Part shown: piece by piece, positions 35,188-44,323 of the stretch
Numbering within the stretch: position 1 is the first letter of the stretch
Layout: each line of letters opens with the position of its first letter
Origin: JAAFHB01 sp963677935
GTDB lineage: Bacteria; Bacteroidota; Bacteroidia; Bacteroidales; Prolixibacteraceae
Assembly: GCA_963677935.2 (NCBI GenBank)
Contig: CAXXEH010000003.1
Coordinates: 6,324,001 to 6,388,000 of the forward strand
DNA: 64,000 bases
Direction of reading: 5' to 3'
Notes under the pieces: model-generated
Database searches by the model: none
Told to the model about the DNA's origin: nothing
What the model saw: only the letters and a program-made list of their open reading frames with translations
Position numbers and translations under genes: made by a program

Positions 35188-36369
35188 CTAAACTAATCTC
35201 CCCTCAAACGCCTTCTTCAAAATACTCTGTCTTAATGATTCTGCCTGGAGCAAACTTTGGATAATAGTTTCTTCTATCTTGTCACAAACAGTAAGTTTGC
35301 TTTCTAATTCATCAACAATAAGTTGTTGTTCTTCAATTGATGGCAGAGGAATTGGGTATGCTTTTAGTTTTGTTCCATTTATATTTGATTGATTTACTCC
35401 AAAACTTCTTACTGAATTTCCATATTTTTTAGCAGCATGAGTATTAAGATAGTAAGTAAGATAATCAGCATTAATCAAGGTCTCAATTCTATTGATCCTG
35501 ATTAAATAGCCTGCAAAAATTGCTGGTCTTTCTCCTTTGTAAATTGCTGTTTTGCCTACCCATTCAGCACTATTTGTCCTGTTAAACAATACATCATTCC
35601 TTTTTAGTAAATATTTTTCTATTTCCTCTTCATTGTCTGTATAAACCAAATCATTCCAATCAAATCTCCCTTTTTGGATATTGCCCATTCTCAAAACAGG
35701 AACTTTGCCAGTTTCTTTTGACTTTGCTGCTGAACCATATTCAACATTAGAACAAACATCCCCTAATAACACCCATTTCCACCCTTTAGGAAATTCATTA
35801 TCAACTACATTTTTGTTTGTGAGTTTTCCTTCAAAAGCCCATTTCAACAAACTTTGCCTGTAAATCTTTAATTGTTGTTGTGCTATTTGAAGTTGCTGTT
35901 TCCCATTTTCTAAATCACTGAGTAGTTCTTCAATTTTAGATACAATGTCTTGTTGTTCTGAGAGTGGCGGGAATAAAATTTCATATTCATAAATTTTACT
36001 GCCAGAGATTACAGGTTGAGCAGTTGAAACTGATAACTTGTTTAAATTCTCATATTCAAGTTTCAATTGAAAGAATTTTATATCAAAATCAGCAATAATT
36101 GGATCAACAATTAAAGCATTATCAGTCACCCAAGATTTAGGTTTAGTTATATGAGTTACACCACATTTTACACCAACTCTTCCAATAATTAACTTAGGGT
36201 TTTCTATGAAGTATTCAGAGTGATATCCATTAATCCCATTTCCACCATAGACTGCATAATCACCTCCTTGGAGCAAATTGATTTTTAAACCTTTTCCACT
36301 GGAAACTTTAAAAACTTTTCCCAATTTTTTTACTTGCCATCCCTTAGGTATACTTAGATCTTCAATCAT
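35188..36369 (-). CDS. hsdS: Type I restriction-modification specificity subunit
   Basis: A 393-residue DNA-recognition subunit with two target-recognition domains (about 1-130 and 195-330), each followed by a conserved helix: LPPLSEQQDIVSKIEELL with LENGKQQLQIAQQQLKIYRQ, and PLPSIEEQQLIVDELESKL. Each TRD opens with GWQVKKLGKVF or GWKWVLLGDVC. It determines the two half-sites of the target. The ATG overlaps the stop of an hsdR remnant (TAATG), which shows that an hsdR once ended directly here. Confidence 0.93.
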   Translation of the reverse strand: MIEDLSIPKGWQVKKLGKVFKVSSGKGLKINLLQGGDYAVYGGNGINGYHSEYFIENPKLIIGRVGVKCGVTHITKPKSWVTDNALIVDPIIADFDIKFFQLKLEYENLNKLSVSTAQPVISGSKIYEYEILFPPLSEQQDIVSKIEELLSDLENGKQQLQIAQQQLKIYRQSLLKWAFEGKLTNKNVVDNEFPKGWKWVLLGDVCSNVEYGSAAKSKETGKVPVLRMGNIQKGRFDWNDLVYTDNEEEIEKYLLKRNDVLFNRTNSAEWVGKTAIYKGERPAIFAGYLIRINRIETLINADYLTYYLNTHAAKKYGNSVRSFGVNQSNINGTKLKAYPIPLPSIEEQQLIVDELESKLTVCDKIEETIIQSLLQAESLRQSILKKAFEGRLV

Positions 36370-36446
36370 TATGCTGCTAATACTTCATTTAATTCATTAA
36401 TAATCTCTTCTGTCTCCTGACCAAACAATTGCCACAATGTCTGAAC
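36369..36446 (-). pseudogene. Tail remnant of a second hsdR allele
   Basis: Reading the minus strand in from 36446 gives VQTLWQLFGQETEEIINEL then NEVLAA and TAA. The last 22 residues align with the C terminus of the intact HsdR (FYSLFKEDYETILEELNEV), with the final ELNEVLAA identical and earlier positions different, so it is a divergent allele and not a fresh duplicate. Its TAA overlaps the hsdS ATG. The inverted repeat flanking the GxxExxY gene begins within this stretch. Confidence 0.65.
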
Positions 36447-37017
36447 TGTGATTTATATGATGTTAGTGATTACCTTGATTCCTTTCGATTGAACAGGTTT
36501 GATCTCGATTTATTCTATTCTTGTTAATCAATTAAATCATAAAAAATCACAGTTCCGAATTTCCCAATTCAGCCTTATATTTCTTATTCTCAAGCCTGTG
36601 AAATTCAAGCCTGGTATTTCCAAAATTTATCAGCAATCCTATTTCAAGATTGTAAGCTTCCAGATAATTGATTGCCTGTGCAAGATGAACTGCTTCCAGG
36701 TTAATTAATGCTTTGAGCTCAACACTAATTTTCTCATCCACCAGAAAATCAACCCTGCGTGTTCCTACCTGCAATTTCTTGTAAAAAACGGGCATTTCAA
36801 ATTCGCGTGAAAACCAAAGTCCCTGAATTTCCATTTCATGAGCTAATGCACGCTGGTAAATGACCTCCTGAAAACCATTTCCAAGGAATTTATGAACTTC
36901 CATTGCACACCCAATAATCTTACCCGTCAATTCAGAATATTTAAACTCCGGTTTTATCATCTTATCATCTTTATGTCATGTTTTCTTACCAATCAAAGAA
37001 ATCATAGTTCAGACATT
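36436..37017. repeat. Inverted-repeat unit carrying a GxxExxY gene
   Basis: AATGTCTGAACTGTGATTT at 36436-36454 and, on the opposite strand, AATGTCTGAACTATGATTT at 37017-36999 form inverted repeats with 18 of 19 positions matching. From the left arm inward, GAT occurs at 36450, 36459, 36468, 36477 and 36487, a 9-9-9-10 phasing; the right arm shows GAT at 37003 and 36994. No transposase lies inside, and no target duplication is evident outside. The unit separates hsdR from hsdS. Confidence 0.65.
36547..36960 (-). CDS. GxxExxY family protein
   Basis: A 137-residue protein. LGNGFQEVIYQRAL is the GxxExxY signature, and the sequence continues with EMEIQGLWFSREFEMPVFYK, RRVDFLVDEKISVELKAL and LAQAINYLEAYNLEIGLLINFG. 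The D...ELK pattern is that of the PD-(D/E)XK nuclease fold. The family is widespread, frequently multi-copy, and of unknown function. It is the only gene inside the inverted-repeat unit. Confidence 0.85.
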   Translation of the reverse strand: MIKPEFKYSELTGKIIGCAMEVHKFLGNGFQEVIYQRALAHEMEIQGLWFSREFEMPVFYKKLQVGTRRVDFLVDEKISVELKALINLEAVHLAQAINYLEAYNLEIGLLINFGNTRLEFHRLENKKYKAELGNSEL

Positions 37018-39836
37018 TATGCAGCCAATACCTCGTTCAATTCCTCCAATATTGTTTCGTAATCCTCTTTAAACAAAGAATAAAACTTGCCAAGTCCTCC
37101 ATTTGCATTAAACGGATTCAAGTCAAAATCATCTTTTTCAATATGGAAACTGCTGATCACATAATCTTTTATCATCCTAAGCCATAGCATCTGTTCTTCA
37201 TTAAACTTGGTAGCTCCTGCCTGTTTCTTAAATACCCATTCCTGAAAATTCTTGTCTACTGTTTTATCATATGATGTAAGCAGGTTATCTAAACCGGTTA
37301 CTTTCCTGATCAATGAAACAATGGCAGTCAATTCATTTCTTGGTGATCCATTACACTCCTCCAATGCTTCATATGCTCTCCAGACACTCAGTGGTGCAAG
37401 TGAAGGTTTATCACTTTGTAGTTTTTCCAGTACCTCCTTGATCATAGTATAAGTCAGTTCCCTTCTTCTGAATGGCTGATTGTAAAATATCTGTAATGCT
37501 GTTAATTCATCCTTGTGCTGTTCCATCCATTCTGAAAAAGCAAGAATCAGTTCATTTGCTTTATCCTTATTTTCCTGATCCCAACCTATATGAGTTATTT
37601 CATCAGGATTTGCTAAATCAATTTTCTGTTCAAGTGCTTTCCTCACATTTTCAATGTACTCATTGAGTTCTCCAGTAAATACTTTTGCAGCTTCAGTCTG
37701 AAATATTTCTATATGAACTTTGATAGCCTTCTCAATATCATCAGGAGAAGAACCATAATTTTTACTTTTGACTCTACTCTCTATTTCCTCTAATACATCA
37801 GGGTTAAAAGCATTCAATAGGTCCTTTACTACCATTGAAATGGTTTTACCATTTGCCATTTCTGCAAACTTCTGTTTCTCTTTAGGTGTAATTTGCTTAT
37901 CCAATCTGGTTAGCCTGTTTGCCAGTGAGGTAAACAGTTCTTCATCTCTTGCTCCAACAGCAATAGCCTGCAATAAATCTTTTAATGGGATTCCTGGCTT
38001 CTTCTCCAATGGTCTGCTGTCAGTTTTCAAACTTCTGGTTACACCAATGGCATCAATGATTACAAAATGGTCTTTTGTGGTTTTGGCAGTTGGAGTAACC
38101 TTTCTTAAACTATCCAGATCAATAGTTCTGGTTCCCCTCCCTTTCATCTGTTCAAAGTAATTCTTGCTTTTTACATCCCTCATAAAAACCAGACACTCCA
38201 AAGGTTTTACATCAGTTCCAGTTGCAATCATATCAACAGTTACTGCTATTCTGGGATGATAATCATTCCTGAATTGTGAAAGAGTGGTTTTAGGGTCTTC
38301 TCCTTTTTCAGTGATGTTGTCTTCTGAATCCTTTCTGTCTTTATCTGAATTGTAGGTAATCTTTTTACAGAACTTGTTTTCTTCTCCAAATTCCTCTCTC
38401 ACAATCTTGATGATGTCATCAGCATGACTATCAGTTTTAGCAAAGATTAAGGTCTTGGGAACCTCAAAGTTTCCATTCTGGTCTAATCTCTCTTTAAAGA
38501 TAGAGGGTAAATGATCTTTGAAACTCCTGATGATGGTTCTGATCTGATTGGGATTCACTACATCTTTATCCAACTGCTGTGATGAATAATTCTCATCTTC
38601 ATCCTGCAATTCCATTCTTTTTTTCCTGCTTAGTCTTTCCCTGTGTTCAATGTATTCACCCTGCCAGAGTGTTCCACCCTGCTGTGTTATCTTAGTATCA
38701 ATGATAAAGACATCATATCCTACATTTACACCATCAGCAACAGCCATTTCATGAGAATACTCACTCACCAGATTTTGATCAAAGTAACCAATGGTTCTTT
38801 TATCAGGTGTTGCAGTTAAACCTATCTCAAAAGCATCATAGTATTCCAGAACCTGTTTCCATAGATTGTAAATACTCCTATGACATTCATCAATAACAAT
38901 GAAATCAAAGAACTCAACAGGCATTTTTGGATCATACTCAACTGGTGGGATTACTTTTGCCTGATACTTATATTCATTGGGATTTACCTCCTCCTGTTGC
39001 TCATCCAATTCAGCACCTTTAAGGATAGCATATAGCCTCTGAATAGTGCTGATGCACACCTGGCTGTCTGTGGCAATATAGCTTGATTTTAACCTCTGAA
39101 CACTGTATAGTTCAGTGAATTTCCTGTTATCATCATTGGGAACAAATGACATAAATTCCTGTTCTGCCTGTTCTCCAAGATTTCTGGTATCTACCAAAAA
39201 CAGAATCCTTTTTGCTTTGGCAAATTTCAGCAGTCTGTAAATGGTGGTGATAGCAGTGAAGGTCTTACCACTGCCAGTTGCCATCTGGATTAATGCTCTT
39301 GGTCTGTTTTCCTTGAAGGAAACTTCAAGATTGGTGATAGCATTTACCTGACATTCCCTTAATCCATCAGTTTGCAATACAGGTAAATCAAGTAATCTTT
39401 TCCTGAGGGATTTATCCTTTTTCAACCATTCTCTGAGGCATTCAGGTTTGTGAAAGCTGAATAATTCTCTGGCTCTTGGTTTGGGGTCTGTGAAGTCTGT
39501 AAACCTTGTCAGTTCTCCAGTGCTGATATACACAAAGGGTAAAGGATCATTTTTTAAGTGCTTTAGTTTAGCTGCTGCATAACCTTCTGACTGCCCTTCA
39601 TGCACATTTAATTTATGTCCTTCCTCTTCCTTTTTTGCTTCAATTACACCACAGGGTTTACCATCAACAAATAATACATAGTCAGCAGGACCAACATCTG
39701 TAAGATATTCCCTGACAGCAACACCAATACCAGCATGAAGATTGACCTTGTGAATGCCCTGAATAAGCCAGCCACAAGCAGCTAACTGCTTATCAATATG
39801 ATCTCTTGCTATTTGCTCCGGATTCTGGTTAGGCAT
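37017..39836 (-). CDS. hsdR: Type I restriction enzyme R subunit (EcoEI-like)
   Basis: A 939-residue motor/nuclease subunit. The N-terminal endonuclease has the D...ExK motif (D52, E66-A-K68). The helicase follows with Walker A MATGSGKTF (185-193), a DECH box at 316-319 and later SF2 motifs (IFAKTDSHADDIIK, VTVDMIATGTDVKPLECLVF, QMKGRGTRT), then a C-terminal EcoEI_R-type domain. It cleaves unmodified DNA after ATP-driven translocation. It looks intact but is no longer directly joined to hsdS: the inverted-repeat unit starts at its stop codon. Confidence 0.95.
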   Translation of the reverse strand: MPNQNPEQIARDHIDKQLAACGWLIQGIHKVNLHAGIGVAVREYLTDVGPADYVLFVDGKPCGVIEAKKEEEGHKLNVHEGQSEGYAAAKLKHLKNDPLPFVYISTGELTRFTDFTDPKPRARELFSFHKPECLREWLKKDKSLRKRLLDLPVLQTDGLRECQVNAITNLEVSFKENRPRALIQMATGSGKTFTAITTIYRLLKFAKAKRILFLVDTRNLGEQAEQEFMSFVPNDDNRKFTELYSVQRLKSSYIATDSQVCISTIQRLYAILKGAELDEQQEEVNPNEYKYQAKVIPPVEYDPKMPVEFFDFIVIDECHRSIYNLWKQVLEYYDAFEIGLTATPDKRTIGYFDQNLVSEYSHEMAVADGVNVGYDVFIIDTKITQQGGTLWQGEYIEHRERLSRKKRMELQDEDENYSSQQLDKDVVNPNQIRTIIRSFKDHLPSIFKERLDQNGNFEVPKTLIFAKTDSHADDIIKIVREEFGEENKFCKKITYNSDKDRKDSEDNITEKGEDPKTTLSQFRNDYHPRIAVTVDMIATGTDVKPLECLVFMRDVKSKNYFEQMKGRGTRTIDLDSLRKVTPTAKTTKDHFVIIDAIGVTRSLKTDSRPLEKKPGIPLKDLLQAIAVGARDEELFTSLANRLTRLDKQITPKEKQKFAEMANGKTISMVVKDLLNAFNPDVLEEIESRVKSKNYGSSPDDIEKAIKVHIEIFQTEAAKVFTGELNEYIENVRKALEQKIDLANPDEITHIGWDQENKDKANELILAFSEWMEQHKDELTALQIFYNQPFRRRELTYTMIKEVLEKLQSDKPSLAPLSVWRAYEALEECNGSPRNELTAIVSLIRKVTGLDNLLTSYDKTVDKNFQEWVFKKQAGATKFNEEQMLWLRMIKDYVISSFHIEKDDFDLNPFNANGGLGKFYSLFKEDYETILEELNEVLAA

Positions 39837-40013
39837 GGAATCAAATGTCTGTATTTATTGGGTTAAATTACATAAAATTATTTTGTGAAATACTAAATTG
39901 TCTGGATTCATCTCAATATATCATGTATTTAGAGTTCAGTCAGAACTAATGGATTTGAAGACAATTTTTGTTAGTATTGTCAAAATTTTTAAAAGCTAAT
40001 TTCTGCAATTACA

Positions 40014-40307
40014 ATGTATATATCCAACATGACCCATTTCCTTGATGAGACAGGAAATATTCCGACCCAGATGTCTAAAGAAGCAAGAGAATTAGCCAGT
40101 TTTATGGCATTGGTAGTTGATGAATCAACTAAAGAATATGATTCATCAGTTATCTCTACCTCCATCAGGTGTTTCAGGAAAAAATGTTTGGGGACAATCA
40201 ATAGTGAGTTTCTTATTGAAAATGATGATATACATTGGGCATGTACAAAATGCAAGAATGAAGGAATAATTAGTTATTGGCAGAGTACAAGATGGGATAA
40301 CAGATAG
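40014..40307 (+). CDS. Small zinc-ribbon-like hypothetical protein
   Basis: A 97-residue protein. The C-terminal half has CFRKKCLGTI, then WACTKCKNEGIISYWQSTRWD. Two pairs of cysteines and the final ISYWQ-T-WD pattern recall a zinc-binding module known in Bacteroidota hypothetical proteins. The N-terminal part is hydrophilic. Divergently oriented to hsdR with a 177-bp gap. Function unknown. Confidence 0.55.
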   Translation: MYISNMTHFLDETGNIPTQMSKEARELASFMALVVDESTKEYDSSVISTSIRCFRKKCLGTINSEFLIENDDIHWACTKCKNEGIISYWQSTRWDNR

Positions 40308-40935
40308 ATTATAACTTTGTTATTTAGGATTTTATGTATTTGGATTTTCCTTAAACCAAGGGTCATCTGATTTTGATTTTTCATTGTGATGATACCTTCC
40401 CGTAACTCTTACAGGACTGCTTTCAAAATGAAGAAATCAATCCCGGTAACGAATCGTCAGATCTCCATTCCGGAGCAATAATCTTCCATCCTGCTTTGCC
40501 ACTCATCCAAGGTTCAGTTCAGAGTCTTCAAGAAGCAGCCCAAAGCTTCGGCAATTCAGTGGGGAGCTTTTAAATAGCACCTTTTGCTCGGGAGAAGCAG
40601 TGCCGAATCAATAAATTGCCTGGCAGATATTCGGGTTCAAAGATCAGACATTCACTAATGAAGAAAAAATCCGACCATTGAAATAATATTACTGCTGTTT
40701 TAAAACACGCTTAAGAATCTTGGAAGCTCAGGGGTGCGTGCCGGACTCTTTTTTCTGAACACTTGACTTCCGTTGAACCATTTTGGAAGCTATCTACACA
40801 GAGTAAATTTTCCTCCGTGAATCTCAGTGTTCTCCGATTCTCCGTGGTAAAAGAAATTCGGATGTTCTCTTTTCCCTGTTTAAGATCAGCCATATCCAGT
40901 AATGCCGGAATAGCTTACGGGTTCTGAACAATATT
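40308..40935. other. Gene-free stretch with remnants
   Basis: No credible gene is seen on either strand. At about 40806-40852 the minus strand carries repeated ACGGAG / CGGAGAA motifs (CCACGGAGAATCGGAGAACA and TTCACGGAGGAAAA), a kind of non-coding repeat that I recall near GxxExxY genes; here it stands alone. The remainder (40308-40800) has stops in all frames and no clear hairpin terminator. Confidence 0.4.
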
Positions 40936-41091
40936 TTATTTTACTCTTTTGAGTATTATTCCTAAAGCGAGGAATGACCACAATAACAATAACAATAATA
41001 TCTGTCCTGTAACCAGGTTCTTCTTGTTTATTTTATCTCCAAGAGGGATAATAAACAAGAGCCCAAGTCCATAACCAATTTGAGAAAGCAT
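40936..41091 (-). pseudogene. Fragment of an MFS transporter
   Basis: A 51-residue open stretch starting MLSQIGYGLGLLFIIPLGDK and continuing INKKNLVTGQILLLLLLW to a TAA at 40936. It matches the helix 2 - DK loop - helix 3 segment (signature GDKI..K) of major facilitator sugar/drug transporters, which normally have about 400 residues. The reading frame upstream of 41091 does not continue sensibly. A gene scrap marking a deletion at the right edge of the accessory block. Confidence 0.55.
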
Positions 41092-41293
41092 CGAATCGTG
41101 CAATTTACAAGGATACGGAAATAACCAATTGAAAGAACAAACTAAAGAATTACTTCAATCTGTCGGAGACTGATCTGCCATTACATTGAATAAAATAGGT
41201 AAGTAACCGGGGTGAGATAATCTGCTGATTACTAACCGGGGTAAAATATTATTCATACATTTGCATGAGTTAAAGAATCTAAATCCTCCAGTT

Positions 41294-42367
41294 ATGGAAC
41301 TACCCAAAACCACCCCATCTGATTTTGAAATCGGGAAAATTGTTGATATGATGATCCGTTTAGGGGTGCTTTTCCTTCTGATTGGTTTATGCATCAGTTT
41401 TATAATGCCTTTCAGTCTGGTCCTGATCTGGGGGTCAATTATTGCAGTAACCGTCTATCCTATATTCCACAGTTTAGTGAAGCTTTTTCGCGGTCGGAAA
41501 ATTCTGGCCTCTTCAGTTGTAACCATTGTAATGCTGAGTTTTTTAATCATTCCAACCTGGATATTGACCGAATCAATACTTAACGGGATCATACAGATCC
41601 GTGATATGTATCACCAGGGACAACCCTTAATTCCCCCTCCGGGAAAGGAGGTTCAGGATTGGCCGGAAATCACTAAACCGATCATCAGTTTTTGGCAGAG
41701 TGCATCAGATAATCTTCAGGGTTTTTTAATCCAACATAAGGATCAGTTACAAGAGCTTGGGAAATGGCTTTTTAGTGCTCTTTCCAGTTTTGGGAAAGGG
41801 GTCATTCAATTCCTGATATCCATTCTTCTTGCGGCTGTATTTTTGGTTTTCTCGGAATCTTTAAGCGTTTCATCCCTTAAAGTCTTTAACAAACTGGCAC
41901 AATCGAGGGGTGAATATTTTGCTAAAATAACGACAGCGACTGTACGAAGTGTAGTTGTCGGAGTTCTTGGGGTTGCTGTAATTCAGTCTGCAATGGCTGG
42001 TGTTGGACTCTTTATTGCAGGTGTGCCATTTCCGGGATTATGGACGCTGCTTTGTCTTGTCCTTTCTGTTATCCAAATTGGCGCCTGGCCAGTGCTGATC
42101 CCCATAACAATCTACATGTATTCAGTAACCAACCCTTTCTATGCTACGCTGTTTGCCTTATGGATGGTGGTGGTCGTCATTACAGATAATCTATTAACTC
42201 CGATTTTAATGGGACGCCGTGCGCCGGTGCCGATGTTCGTTATCCTCATGGGATCAATGGGCGGATTTATAACGATGGGTTTTCTTGGACTGTTTGTTGG
42301 GGCAGTAATCCTCTCCATCGGGTACAAACTTTTCGATGAATGGCTGAATAATAACAAAGAAAACTGA
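41294..42367 (+). CDS. AI-2E family transporter (YdiK/PerM type)
   Basis: Polytopic inner-membrane protein of 357 residues, started at the ATG 41294 (MELPKTT); a TTG at 41261 is also in frame. It has the family layout: two N-terminal helices (LGVLFLLIGLCISFIMPFSL), a hydrophilic stretch, then a C-terminal bundle with GVLGVAVIQSAMAGVGLFIA, PFPGLWTLLCLVLSVIQIGA, DNLLTPILMGRRAPVPMFVI and GSMGGFITMGFLGLFVGAVI. Members export small molecules or exchange sodium/protons; the substrate here is unknown. Confidence 0.88.
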   Translation: MELPKTTPSDFEIGKIVDMMIRLGVLFLLIGLCISFIMPFSLVLIWGSIIAVTVYPIFHSLVKLFRGRKILASSVVTIVMLSFLIIPTWILTESILNGIIQIRDMYHQGQPLIPPPGKEVQDWPEITKPIISFWQSASDNLQGFLIQHKDQLQELGKWLFSALSSFGKGVIQFLISILLAAVFLVFSESLSVSSLKVFNKLAQSRGEYFAKITTATVRSVVVGVLGVAVIQSAMAGVGLFIAGVPFPGLWTLLCLVLSVIQIGAWPVLIPITIYMYSVTNPFYATLFALWMVVVVITDNLLTPILMGRRAPVPMFVILMGSMGGFITMGFLGLFVGAVILSIGYKLFDEWLNNNKEN

Positions 42368-42454
42368 TAAATGTCAGCTAAATTTAATGGCAGTTTAACG
42401 ATTTTTGAAAGAATTATTATACCTAAGATTATCAATAACCTAAAGTTAATTCTA

Positions 42455-44173
42455 ATGAAAACTAAGTGGATTTGCTCCTTAATCATTGTGAGTTTCGTAT
42501 TATTTCTTCATAATAGTTGTAAACAATATAACGTTGACAATCCCAATGCGGTAAGTCTTAAAAGTGCCTCAATTGACCTCTGTGGTTCCAGCAATCAGAA
42601 AGTTTATACAACGCTTGACAGGATCATCATTCCCGATAAGGTCACTTCGGATAAAGTAATTAAACCCTGGGATGTAACTCTGTTTTCAAAGTATGGATAT
42701 GGGAAATGGCATTATGAGTCTGGAAAACCGTATGATAAAAAATTGGAGCTTATGCCTGCAGGATATTCGGCTAAGTCGGATCAGAAAACATTAAATCTTC
42801 TGCGGTTTTGTACGATGACTGACATCCATCTTACCGATAAGGAAGGTCCGGCTCAAACTATTGAGTATAGTTTTATTCCAGCATTATTTCCTATCACAAT
42901 CTCGTGTTATTCCCCCTCCATGATCTTTTCTACTCACGTTTTAAATGCCACGATTCAAACGGTTAATGAACTGAACAGGCAAAAACCGGTAGATTTTGTT
43001 ATCGCATTGGGTGATATGGCCAATACCAGTATTTACAATGAAATCAGATGGTTTATTGATGTTCTTGACGGGAAAACCATCAATCCCGACTCGGGTAAGA
43101 AGGATGATCCCATTCCAGGACCGGGTAACGATTATCAGGATAAATATCATGCTGAGGGGCTCACTAAAACGATACCCTGGTATGCAACAATTGGCAACCA
43201 CGATCATTTTTTTAATGGGGCAAAACCTTTTACCGATAAGATCCGTAAAAACTTAATTGGCACACATATTCTTCAGCTTGGGAATGTATTTACTGAAGAA
43301 AACGCTTTGGATTTGAATACTTACTCAATGGGTACGTTGGATGGACGTACGGTTAATGGCAACGTTATTGGGGCCGGTGTTGTCTCAGAAATGAAGAGGA
43401 TTCCGACTATTCCATCAGATCCTAATCGTCATGCGATTACCAAATGGCAAATGATGAAGGAATTTTCAACGACTACTTCATCTCCGAAAGGACACGGATT
43501 TAATCAGCCCAACCTGTTTAACGGATGTTATTCCTTTGAACCAAAATCAGATTTACCACTTAAAATTATTGTACTTGATGATACAATGGAAGATAGCGAT
43601 AATCCTCCATTCGGAATTGGGTATGGATGTGGATCATTGTTGAATGGCCGCTTCGAATGGCTTGTCAGGCAGCTTCAATTGGGACAGAAAGAGGGTAAAC
43701 TGATGATTGTTGCTGCACATGTACCAATTGGTGTTGAGCCTCCAAAATCAATGTTGGGGTGGCTGGATCAGGATGATCAGCGTGAAATAATATCCGAATT
43801 GAAAAAATATCCGAATTTCATGTTGTGGGTATCAGGTCACCGCCATTTAGACACCGTTACGGCATTCCCTTCGGGTGACAAAGATCATCCTGAAAATGGT
43901 TTCTGGGAGGTTGAAACAAGATCGTTGAGAGAATTTCCTCAACAATTCAGGAGTTTTGATATTGTCCGTAACAGTGATAACACGATTTCGATCTTTGCAA
44001 CCAACGTTGATCCGGATATCAAAAACAACTCATTTGCAGCAAAATCCCGCTCTTATGCAATTGCCGCTTATCAGACCTACGGTAGACCGGAGTCGCCATT
44101 ATCCGAAAACGTAGAGCTTGTCAAAAAGTTATCACGTCAAATGGAAGAAAAAATAGCCAGATACAAGAAATAA
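42455..44173 (+). CDS. Metallophosphoesterase lipoprotein (TIGR03768-like)
   Basis: Exported metallophosphoesterase. I start it at ATG 42455 (MKTKWICSLIIV), which gives a lipoprotein signal with cysteine in LHNSCKQ; the longer frame to 42371 adds a non-leader segment. Calcineurin-type metal motifs are MTDIHLTD (D123, H125), LGDMANT (D187), GNHDH (247-251), AAHVPIG and SGHRHLDT. Substrate unknown. It begins 88 nt after the AI-2E-type gene and may be cotranscribed. Confidence 0.85.
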   Translation: MKTKWICSLIIVSFVLFLHNSCKQYNVDNPNAVSLKSASIDLCGSSNQKVYTTLDRIIIPDKVTSDKVIKPWDVTLFSKYGYGKWHYESGKPYDKKLELMPAGYSAKSDQKTLNLLRFCTMTDIHLTDKEGPAQTIEYSFIPALFPITISCYSPSMIFSTHVLNATIQTVNELNRQKPVDFVIALGDMANTSIYNEIRWFIDVLDGKTINPDSGKKDDPIPGPGNDYQDKYHAEGLTKTIPWYATIGNHDHFFNGAKPFTDKIRKNLIGTHILQLGNVFTEENALDLNTYSMGTLDGRTVNGNVIGAGVVSEMKRIPTIPSDPNRHAITKWQMMKEFSTTTSSPKGHGFNQPNLFNGCYSFEPKSDLPLKIIVLDDTMEDSDNPPFGIGYGCGSLLNGRFEWLVRQLQLGQKEGKLMIVAAHVPIGVEPPKSMLGWLDQDDQREIISELKKYPNFMLWVSGHRHLDTVTAFPSGDKDHPENGFWEVETRSLREFPQQFRSFDIVRNSDNTISIFATNVDPDIKNNSFAAKSRSYAIAAYQTYGRPESPLSENVELVKKLSRQMEEKIARYKK

Positions 44174-44323
44174 ATCATTGGTGTTTTTTGAGCTATACTT
44201 TTATGAATTTTTTCCATGATTCGTTATTAAATTCAGATTTTGAATAATCATGTGCGAAAGGGTAAAAGTGTCATTAGAAAAGTATTAACAGCCATATCTA
44301 TTGAAACACGCATTGCGCAAATT

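Noticed and set aside
36436..36540. Phased GATT motifs considered as a CRISPR-like array
   Set aside because: Period of 9 bp without spacers; part of an inverted-repeat arm, not a repeat-spacer array. No CRISPR array was found anywhere in the window.
40711..40893. 60-codon minus-strand ORF in the gene-free stretch
   Set aside because: Its sequence derives from the CGGAGAA repeat and lacks any protein-like pattern.
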